Source: Anaerolineales bacterium UBA2232 (lineage in GTDB: Bacteria > Chloroflexota > Anaerolineae > UBA2200). From it: a stretch of DNA of 11,422 bases. The DNA lies in the NCBI GenBank assembly GCA_002348045.1, contig DDYO01000170.1:1-11422 (forward strand), given 5' to 3'. Under the pieces are notes generated by a model. That model was not told where the DNA came from. It saw nothing but the letters and a program-made list of their open reading frames with translations, and did no database searches. Below are positions 1-6,542 of this stretch, piece by piece (the stretch's first letter is position 1; every line of letters begins with the position of its first letter). A program made the translations under genes and the position numbers.

Positions 1-928
1 CTCGCAGACCAAGCCGGGTTTCATCCAGATTCTGAGAACCGATCCTCAAGCTCCACTCAGCACTCCTCTGCAGCCATTGCCAAAACGGCCAGATGTGCAC
101 GCTTGCCAGGCAGAAACCCAGCCCAACCGCTGCCACAAACGAAACCAGCAGCCATGAGGTCTGCCTCCCTTGCCGATGCCCTTGCCAAACTTGGTAGGCC
201 CGAAGCAGAAAGAACAGGCCACCAGCCACCAGACCATAAAGCGCGGTCTCGGCATGTCCCGCAAAGAGCAGCAGGGCTATAGTCATCGCCACCTGGGCTA
301 CTTCCCTGCCGCGAAGACGCCGCACCAGCCACTCGATCGTCAGCAAGAACCACGGCAGCCAAGCCGCCACACCAGAGTGCGGATGGGCCAGCCAGACGAT
401 GATGAAACCCCCAAACCCGTAACTGACCGCACTGACAAAGGCACCAATCCTGCCACCGCCCAGCGCGCGCACCAGAAGGTAGGTCCCCAGCCCCGCCACG
501 ACAATCCGCAAGATGGCAACCACCAGCACCGCATCCACCGTTTCAAAGGCAAGGGAGAACAGGTTGATGGGATCAAAGACCGCTGGCTGGTCCTTGGCCA
601 GAAACGGGGTGCCACAGAAGATGTAAGGATTCCAAAGCGGCAGTTGACCCTGGCTCATCGCCTCCTTCACATGCACGCGCCAGGGAAAGAACTGGTATGT
701 CTCGTCATACAGAAGGTTGTTGTGTGGCTTCAAGAAGCCTGGCGGAGCATGCTCGGAAAAGAACGGGTCGCGGAAAATGATGTCAGACGGCAGAAGCTTG
801 TAGCCCAAGATCAAGGGCTTCCAGAAGAACACCGTCAACAGAATCCCAAACGCCAGAATGACCAGCGCAGCCTCACCACGATGGCTGCGAGATCTGCCCC
901 CAGGCAGCCCGCTCCCCATAATGCCCAC
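1..928 (-). CDS. YfhO-family multi-spanning membrane protein (probable GT-C type), 3' end missing
   Basis: About 309 residues are visible and the frame runs off position 1. I place the start at the GTG at 928, which has AGGA five bases upstream; an ATG at 919, three codons later, is a close alternative. After a first membrane helix (about 20-38), the extracytoplasmic loop carries DETYQFFPWR and GQLPLWNPYIFCGTPF (94-109), followed by DQPAVFDPINLFS: a signature of YfhO-like proteins. Several more hydrophobic helices follow with GHAETALYG. Bacillus YfhO is linked to glycosylation of lipoteichoic acid, and the family resembles GT-C enzymes that use lipid-linked sugars outside the membrane. Here it could decorate or join the glycan made by the operon; the role is inferred. 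It starts seven bases after the Wzz-like stop. The plus-strand frame across this region is a shadow. Confidence 0.82.
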   Translation of the reverse strand, partial: MGIMGSGLPGGRSRSHRGEAALVILAFGILLTVFFWKPLILGYKLLPSDIIFRDPFFSEHAPPGFLKPHNNLLYDETYQFFPWRVHVKEAMSQGQLPLWNPYIFCGTPFLAKDQPAVFDPINLFSLAFETVDAVLVVAILRIVVAGLGTYLLVRALGGGRIGAFVSAVSYGFGGFIIVWLAHPHSGVAAWLPWFLLTIEWLVRRLRGREVAQVAMTIALLLFAGHAETALYGLVAGGLFFLLRAYQVWQGHRQGRQTSWLLVSFVAAVGLGFCLASVHIWPFWQWLQRSAEWSLRIGSQNLDETRLGLR

Positions 929-935
929 AGCTGTC

Positions 936-2060
936 CTAGTTCTCGTCCTTCCTGGCTGGAGTACGTAGCGACGACAAGAACTCGAGGATAAAGGCCAGGA
1001 TGATGCCAGTGACCACACCGATCAGGTTACCGATCATCAACAGCCGTGGCGTGCGGGAAGGCGCGGGACGATCGGGCATACGTGCCGGCTCCACGATCTG
1101 GATGAAACTTACGTTCTGGGCCTGACTTTGCTTGAGCCTCGCCTCATTCTCCTTGGACGCGAGGAATTCGTAATTCGTTTGCACCCGCGACATGGCCCGG
1201 AGGAGCCCATCGTATTCGGTGGTCAGCCCCAACAACTCCACAAGATAGGCCTCTTGGTCAGCGATAAGCCGGTCGTATTCGGTCTCTTGCGCCCTGATCC
1301 CCGTAACGATGGCGTCCTGAGCTGCCGCTAAGCGGCTGTAATTGGCCGCTGTCTCGATCGATGAAGTCTTGGCTGCTTCCTCGAGGTACTGAGCGCCGAT
1401 AGCCTGCTGCCTTTCTCGCTCAATGACAAGCTTGGCCCGCTCCAGCCGCAAAGCGCGAGCCTGATCCTGAATCGCCGTGATCTCACGGGGCAGCGCATCC
1501 AGATTGTGCAGGATCTTGAACTGCAACAATGCGCTGGACGCACTGCTCATTTTCTTCTCTTGTTCCGCCATCTCCAGCTCAATGAACTGCAGAGCGACAG
1601 CCGACGGCTTGGCCCGAGTTTGAGCATAGTACTCAAACGCGTTCTCCACGTGTGCAGTGGCAATGGACTCCACCAGCATCGGGTTTTCGGCCACAAAGGT
1701 CACGTGCAGGAACTCGGCATCGGCCAGGACGGTCAGACCGTTCAACAACTCGGCCGCCGATACCCCCAGGTTCAGATCGGCTATGGTTTGCCAGGCGACG
1801 TATGCGCTCCGCAGGGCCGTATCGAACTGAACTTGGACCGCGACGATCTCCTCACGGCTGCCAGTAGTCCTCGTCTGCCCAAAAAGCGTCACTTCCTGCG
1901 ATTCCGGCGCGATGACCTGGAGTTTGACGTATGCTCGATAGATTGGCTTTGCGGTCAGTGATTGGTAGAGAACTACCGCATTCACCGCGATAAGTATCAA
2001 GAGCATCAGCCACCAACGCTTTACCACGATACGCAGATAGGTCAATAGCTCGTTAGCCAC
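936..2060 (-). CDS. Wzz-like polysaccharide chain-length/co-polymerase protein without kinase domain
   Basis: 374 residues from the GTG at 2060, with AAGGAGA (2072-2066) five bases upstream, inside the end of the glycosyltransferase gene. Two membrane helices flank a large extracytoplasmic domain: residues 16-32 and 340-361. The middle, about 160-310, is rich in Glu, Ala, Gln and Leu heptad-like runs, as expected for the coiled-coil stalk of polysaccharide co-polymerases. A proline-rich stretch (EPARMPDRPAPSRTPR, 324-339) precedes the second helix, a family hallmark. The protein ends 13 residues after that helix, and no Walker-type tyrosine-kinase domain is fused or adjacent. Such proteins set the length of chains made by a Wzy polymerase and help export. 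Translation is probably coupled to the upstream gene by the overlap. Confidence 0.88.
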   Translation of the reverse strand: MANELLTYLRIVVKRWWLMLLILIAVNAVVLYQSLTAKPIYRAYVKLQVIAPESQEVTLFGQTRTTGSREEIVAVQVQFDTALRSAYVAWQTIADLNLGVSAAELLNGLTVLADAEFLHVTFVAENPMLVESIATAHVENAFEYYAQTRAKPSAVALQFIELEMAEQEKKMSSASSALLQFKILHNLDALPREITAIQDQARALRLERAKLVIERERQQAIGAQYLEEAAKTSSIETAANYSRLAAAQDAIVTGIRAQETEYDRLIADQEAYLVELLGLTTEYDGLLRAMSRVQTNYEFLASKENEARLKQSQAQNVSFIQIVEPARMPDRPAPSRTPRLLMIGNLIGVVTGIILAFILEFLSSLRTPARKDEN

Positions 2061-3279
2061 TCCACTCTCCTTGTAAGAGAACCGAACTCTTGTGCTTCTC
2101 CCTCAGCCGCTGACTGATTGCCGCAGAAAGCAGCTCCACCCTCTCATCCCACGTATTCCTCTCCGCCAGCTCTTGCCTTTTCTTCCGCAGTATGAGGGTA
2201 TCCGCAGTCCGAGCCTGTCCGATCATTTCCACGAATTCGTCCGCACTTGGCGCGATCGCGATCAGGTCTCCACAGCATTGAGCCGTTGGTACTTGCGAAG
2301 CCACAACCGGCTTGCCGCACGCCAGGTACTCATAGATCTTGAGTGAATCGATATGGCGCGTCCAGTCATTCACACGATACGGCAGCAAGCAGACGTCGCA
2401 GGCCATGATGTAGCGAGGCACGTCTGTTACATCCTGCCGTCCCACCAGGCGCACATTCGGCAGACCGCGCAATGCCGTAAGCGCCGTCAGGCTCTCTGGG
2501 TCAGTCAACAAGACCGGGCCCACCAGCAACAAGACCCAATCGGGATAGTGACGCGCCACTTGAGCCAGTAGAGGCAAGTCCACCTTGTCATTGATCGCTC
2601 CAATGTATCCGATCACCGGGCGCGATCCACTGTCCACGTCTGCAGGAATGGGCGCACCACTGTCGCGCACCGCGGCAAACGTCTTATAGTCCACCGCATT
2701 GGGCACAAGGGTAACCCGTTCGCTGAATCGGGCCTTGGAGGCCATCAACATCGGCGAAGTCACGAATACCAGATCCGCTTGCCGTGCCAATTCCTCTTCC
2801 ATGTGCTCAACCACAGGGCGCCAACGAGCGGTCATTCCACTGTATGCCGCGTACTCATCCACCACATGGTAGATCACCAGTTTTTCGCCGAACCGGCCAA
2901 CAAACACACCCATGTCTGGCAGAAAGAGCCACAAGATCGGATTCCGAAATCCCAGTTGGCCCAGTATGCGCCGCAACATCCTCACGAATAGCGCAAGGGT
3001 GAGGCGCTCCACCCAAGACCCATCGGCTCGCGGTATCCACAGGGGAGGCCGAAACACATGCAGTTGGGGGCGCACCTCGGTGAGGCGCTGGCCCAACCAC
3101 TCCTCTTTCCGAACATCACCCATTCGCAGGCGCCGCAGAATGGGTCTAAGGTATGCCCAGGGCTCCACATACAGTATGCGGTTTGCCTGCGCCAGACGTG
3201 TCATGAGCTGATGGCGGTTCCGCCAAATATCGTCCCACGGTCCTGGCGCAAAGCACAGTATATCGTGCCCTTCAATCAC
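2053..3279 (-). CDS. GT-B glycosyltransferase, GT4/TuaH-like
   Basis: 408 residues from the GTG at 3279, which overlaps the previous gene's TGA by four bases (GTGA). A longer frame to 3348 lies within the upstream gene and adds non-homologous-looking residues. The start DILCFAPGPWDDIWRNRHQL and the following RILYVEPW are typical of TuaH-like glycosyltransferases, as is the VVDEYAAYSG stretch. The C-terminal half has VTLVPNAVD, GYIGAIND (224-231), ACDVCLLPYR, and SLKIYEYLACGKPVV (312-326), whose Glu317 fits the conserved donor-sugar Glu of GT4 enzymes. It probably adds another sugar of the repeat unit in the cytoplasm. The last codons overlap the Wzz-like gene by eight bases and contain its Shine-Dalgarno. 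The fold is certain; the substrate is unknown. Confidence 0.9.
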   Translation of the reverse strand: MIEGHDILCFAPGPWDDIWRNRHQLMTRLAQANRILYVEPWAYLRPILRRLRMGDVRKEEWLGQRLTEVRPQLHVFRPPLWIPRADGSWVERLTLALFVRMLRRILGQLGFRNPILWLFLPDMGVFVGRFGEKLVIYHVVDEYAAYSGMTARWRPVVEHMEEELARQADLVFVTSPMLMASKARFSERVTLVPNAVDYKTFAAVRDSGAPIPADVDSGSRPVIGYIGAINDKVDLPLLAQVARHYPDWVLLLVGPVLLTDPESLTALTALRGLPNVRLVGRQDVTDVPRYIMACDVCLLPYRVNDWTRHIDSLKIYEYLACGKPVVASQVPTAQCCGDLIAIAPSADEFVEMIGQARTADTLILRKKRQELAERNTWDERVELLSAAISQRLREKHKSSVLLQGEWSG

Positions 3280-4358
3280 CCCCGTGGCCTTCCCCGCTCC
3301 GATACAGAGGCATAGAGCTCTGCGAAACTCGGCGCCAAAGAGCGCCACTCGTGGGCCTGAGCCCAGCTCAGTGCTGCCTGCGAGGCCCCAGCCAAGTCCA
3401 TTGCCCGAGCCTCAATCAGGCTGGCTGATAGTGCGCCCTCCGCCAACGGCTCATAGGTAATCCCTCGTCCATCGGCAGCAAGGCGCCGAAATCCACCCAG
3501 CGCTGGCGCAACAATCGGCTTGCCAAAAGAGAATGCCAAAACTGCAGCACCCGAAGTGGTTACGTCACGGTACGGTAACACACACACATCGCTGGCATTC
3601 ATATAGTACTGCACTTCTGCGTCAGGCACGTACTCGAACCACGTACGAATACCAGGCCTGTTCGCAAGATCTCGTAGCGCATTAGCGTATCCTTCGTCAT
3701 GCACATTGCCGGCGATCAGCAGCCACGCATCCTTCGGATCCACTTCCCGATAGGCCCTGATCAGTTCCTCGATCCCCTTATAACGGCGGACCTGTCCTAG
3801 AAAGAGGTACACAAATCCTTCTCGGTCCAGACCCAGTCGCTCGTGAGCTTCTTTCCGGGTGCAAGCATTCGGATAGGCCCCGATGTAGCTGCCATGGGGG
3901 ATCACAAACACCCCAGACCGGCGCCCAAAGTGCTCCGCCAGGCCTTGAGCAGCTTCCTCATCGTGCACATGGACGGCGCCAGCGAGTTTCAGCAACACCC
4001 GGTAGGCCAGCCGGTCCATTCCAGCGAAACTCGTTTCGTGCGGGCTCACGTTGTGCATCGTGCAAGTAATGCCCAACCGTTCCACCCGAGCCATCAGTAG
4101 GGCGCTCAAGACACTGCCCATCAGCCGCAGCCGTCGGCGTAGGCGTGGCGAGGTGTAGAGCAACTCGAGCCAGTGGATGTGCAGGACGTCAACCTGACCT
4201 CGCCACAAATGAATTAGGCGGGGAGAAAGCCCGTCCGACACCTCGCAGCTCACGCCCATCTGTACCAGAGCCTCTTTCAGAAGGCCCACGTACGGATTCA
4301 TGCGCACTCTGGACACCTGCATCACTCGCAAAGGCGGCATTGCGCCCGCGTCAGTCAC
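3276..4358 (-). CDS. GT-B glycosyltransferase, GT4-like
   Basis: 360 residues from a GTG at 4358, with AGGAG (4371-4367) eight bases upstream and overlapping the flippase's stop region. The fold is GT-B: an N-terminal Rossmann half with HIHWLELLY and CTMHNVSPHE, then a C-terminal nucleotide-sugar-binding half with YLFLGQVRRYKGIEELI (184-200), NASDVCVLPYRDV, and TTSGAAVLAFSFGKPIVAP (267-285). This is the typical GT4 pattern, except that the usual Glu of the EX7E motif before the GKP stretch is not evident. It should add one sugar to a lipid-linked acceptor at the cytoplasmic face; donor and linkage cannot be read. No membrane segment is obvious, so it is peripheral or soluble. Its TGA overlaps the next gene's GTG (GTGA). 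Confidence 0.9.
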   Translation of the reverse strand: MTDAGAMPPLRVMQVSRVRMNPYVGLLKEALVQMGVSCEVSDGLSPRLIHLWRGQVDVLHIHWLELLYTSPRLRRRLRLMGSVLSALLMARVERLGITCTMHNVSPHETSFAGMDRLAYRVLLKLAGAVHVHDEEAAQGLAEHFGRRSGVFVIPHGSYIGAYPNACTRKEAHERLGLDREGFVYLFLGQVRRYKGIEELIRAYREVDPKDAWLLIAGNVHDEGYANALRDLANRPGIRTWFEYVPDAEVQYYMNASDVCVLPYRDVTTSGAAVLAFSFGKPIVAPALGGFRRLAADGRGITYEPLAEGALSASLIEARAMDLAGASQAALSWAQAHEWRSLAPSFAELYASVSERGRPRG

Positions 4359-4363
4359 GTGTG

Positions 4364-5845
4364 CTACTCCTGCGGCTCCCCGCTGATCCAGCGCTGGCCC
4401 ACTCCCTCGGCCGCCGAGAGCCAGCCCAGTAACAGGGCCCGAACCTCGCGGTCAAAGACCAGTACCGCAGTAAGGTAGAGGAACACCATCAGAATGCCAG
4501 CCATCACCAGGCCGATGAATCCGTGAGCTGCAGAGATGAGGCCGTAGACCCGTGTGGCCACCACGGCCGACAACACCGAGAATACAGATGGTACCCACAA
4601 TGCGCTCACGTAATCCGCCAGTTTACCATGGATAATGAGGTTGGTCAAGGCTGCCGATACCACAAGGTCCACGATAGACACCACGGCCGACAACACGCTC
4701 ACACCAATAATGCCATAGTACCGCGTCGCCGGATATAGGAAGATACCCATCACAGCCAGGCGGCCCAGTGCGATATAGGTCAGCCAGTTGGGCTTCCCAC
4801 CAGCTTTGAACACGCTGCCCATATTGACCGCCACGGACCGCAGCAAACCATATAGTCCCAACACTTGCAGTGGAACGATGGCTGGCGCCCACCTTGCCCC
4901 ATAGAGCGTGTACATAAAGGGAGCCGCAAAAGCGATCATGCCCACCGATAAGGGGATCGAAAGCAGACAAACGTATCGCAACGACTTGAAGAATGCCGAG
5001 CGCAGGGTTTCGATGTTCTCCTGAATGAGCGAATATGCGGGGAACAGCACCTGCCCCACGACCCGGGATATCTGCGTTGCCGGAAGATTCGCTTGATTGT
5101 AGGCAAAGTTGTAGAACGCCAGCTGCGCTTCGCCCAACACTCGCCCGACGAAGGTGCTGTCCAGATTGGTAATAAAGTAGATGAGAACGCTACTGCCGAT
5201 GATATGCTTACCATAGTCAAAAAGCCCGCGCGCTTCCTGGCGATCGAACCGCAAGCGCGGCCGCCACCAGGGCACTACCACCCACGCCAGCATCGAAGTG
5301 AGCGCCGTATCCACGATCTTGGCAATGACTAGACTCCAAGCTCCAAAGCCCATCAGCGCCAGCAATACTGCGATGATCCCATTGACCGCTGTGGGCACGA
5401 GGTCGGGCAAGAGCCTCTCTCGAAACGACATGTTCTTGGCCAACAAGGACAGATGCACCTCGCCCAGCGCCGACAGGATAAAGGTGACCGATAGCGCTCG
5501 CAGCACGTTGGTCAACTCTGCTGTTCGAAAGAACAATGCCACCACGGGCGCAAAGGCAAACGAAATCACTGTCAGCAGTGCGGCAATGACCAGCAGCATG
5601 ATAAAGGTCGTGTCTGCCGCCTTGCGCATGTCGCCTTTGTGGTAGATCAAGGCAGAGGAAAAGCCCATTTCGCGGAAACGGGCGAGGAAATCCAGCGACA
5701 GGTTGGCCATCGCCACCAGGCCAAAATCACCCGGCAACAGCATGCGAGCCAGGATCAGCCGATTAAGCTGCAAGAAGAAGCCATTGATGGTAGTGGAAAC
5801 GCCTACCCAGAAGACGCCCCGAGTGGCCTGCCGCCGCAAGGTCAT
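4364..5845 (-). CDS. Polysaccharide flippase, Wzx/WzxC-like (MOP superfamily)
   Basis: 493 residues from the ATG at 5845, four bases after the methyltransferase stop. The frame is open further upstream to 6010, but that segment lies inside the methyltransferase gene and is not membrane-like. The protein is almost wholly hydrophobic segments with short loops, about 12-14 helices, the normal size and layout for the Polysacc_synt_3/WzxC group. Recognisable parts are RGVFWVGVSTTINGF near the start, LARMLLPGDFGLVAMA (32-47), and NLDSTFVGRVLGEAQLAFYN (227-246). Such proteins flip undecaprenyl-linked repeat units from the inner to the outer face of the membrane. The C-terminal part contains SVLSAVV twice, 40 residues apart, from an 18-base DNA repeat. 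The next gene starts six bases after the TAG stop. Confidence 0.9.
   Translation of the reverse strand: MTLRRQATRGVFWVGVSTTINGFFLQLNRLILARMLLPGDFGLVAMANLSLDFLARFREMGFSSALIYHKGDMRKAADTTFIMLLVIAALLTVISFAFAPVVALFFRTAELTNVLRALSVTFILSALGEVHLSLLAKNMSFRERLLPDLVPTAVNGIIAVLLALMGFGAWSLVIAKIVDTALTSMLAWVVVPWWRPRLRFDRQEARGLFDYGKHIIGSSVLIYFITNLDSTFVGRVLGEAQLAFYNFAYNQANLPATQISRVVGQVLFPAYSLIQENIETLRSAFFKSLRYVCLLSIPLSVGMIAFAAPFMYTLYGARWAPAIVPLQVLGLYGLLRSVAVNMGSVFKAGGKPNWLTYIALGRLAVMGIFLYPATRYYGIIGVSVLSAVVSIVDLVVSAALTNLIIHGKLADYVSALWVPSVFSVLSAVVATRVYGLISAAHGFIGLVMAGILMVFLYLTAVLVFDREVRALLLGWLSAAEGVGQRWISGEPQE
4559..4576. repeat. 18-base direct repeat, copy 2
   Basis: Exact second copy of the 4679-4696 sequence, coding for residues around 423-430 of the flippase. 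It may be a trace of internal duplication or chance reuse of codons for a small-residue helix. Confidence 0.6.
4679..4696. repeat. 18-base direct repeat, copy 1
   Basis: The sequence CACCACGGCCGACAACAC at 4679-4696 is identical to 4559-4576, exactly 120 bases away and therefore in the same codon frame. Both copies encode part of SVLSAVV in membrane helices of the flippase. Confidence 0.6.
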
Positions 5846-5849
5846 GGGC

Positions 5850-6542
5850 TCAGCGTTCCTTCCGGCACAGGAGAACAAAGTCTCTGGCGAACAAGGAGGG
5901 CCAGTGGCGTGCGAGCCAGGTGTACCCACTCCGCAACCGGCGAGAGCGTACCCACGAAGGATAAAAGTCCCGGGCCCACAGACTGGCGCTGCCGTCCACC
6001 TCCAGAACACGGAGGTGGCGCTCTTGACAAAGCTTGCGTGCCTCTGAGACCGTGAAGAAGCGGATATGGAGGCTATCGGTAGGCGAATTGGCTACGTACG
6101 GAAAGCGCCCGCACAGAACCCACCAGCGACAGATCCAGTGGGCAATGTTAGGCAGGCAGACCAGGAACTTGCCACCGGGCTTGAGCACCCGAGAACACTC
6201 ATCCAATGTTCTCTCTGGCAAGAAGCGGTGTTCGATCATGGAATTGGAGACCACCGTGTCAAAGGACTCGCTCGCAAATGGCAGCTGCTCCTCGTCCAGA
6301 TTGACCTGCTGCGCAGCAATGCCCTTGGAACACGCTCGTTCTACGGCTACGCCGGACAGATCTGTCGCCGTCACCTGCGCGCCGCGGTCCTGCATCATTT
6401 TGGCCAGCACCCCAGGGCCGCAGTCCACCTCCAGAACCTGCTCCCCGGCGCTCACCCGGCTAGCGATCAACGCCAGGCGGTCGAGATCAAACGTATCATC
6501 GGTGCGCCGCCAATAGGCATCGTAGTAGCTGACAAGGTTCAT
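5850..6542 (-). CDS. Class I SAM-dependent methyltransferase (MetW/Methyltransf_11-like)
   Basis: 230 residues. The ATG at 6542 overlaps the radical SAM gene's TGA by four bases (ATGA), so the two are probably translationally coupled. The Rossmann methyltransferase order is visible: motif I VLEVDCGPG (36-44), acidic strand-2 end TATD with Asp61, FDTVVSNSMIEH (94-105), LKPGG (120-124), and LHIRFFT (158-164) as seen in many MetW-like enzymes. Motif I has Asp40 where the first Gly of GxGxG is usual (codon GAC; Gly would be GGC). The protein is soluble and probably cytoplasmic. In a polysaccharide operon it most likely methylates a sugar or an intermediate, but O-, N- or C-methylation cannot be told apart here. 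The flippase gene follows after four bases. Confidence 0.88.
   Translation of the reverse strand: MNLVSYYDAYWRRTDDTFDLDRLALIASRVSAGEQVLEVDCGPGVLAKMMQDRGAQVTATDLSGVAVERACSKGIAAQQVNLDEEQLPFASESFDTVVSNSMIEHRFLPERTLDECSRVLKPGGKFLVCLPNIAHWICRWWVLCGRFPYVANSPTDSLHIRFFTVSEARKLCQERHLRVLEVDGSASLWARDFYPSWVRSRRLRSGYTWLARHWPSLFARDFVLLCRKER

Noticed and set aside
170..991. A 273-residue plus-strand open frame
   Set aside because: It is antisense to the YfhO-like gene, which has clear family motifs in the minus frame. The plus product is rich in Arg, Gln and Pro with no recognisable domain, and starts and ends arbitrarily; it is a codon-bias shadow.
2779..3315. Several small open frames on both strands inside the second glycosyltransferase
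   Set aside because: All overlap a long gene with clear GT-B motifs and have no features of their own.
5846..6010. Longer start for the flippase
   Set aside because: The extra 55 residues overlap the methyltransferase gene, are not membrane-like, and the ATG at 5845 gives the normal family N-terminus.
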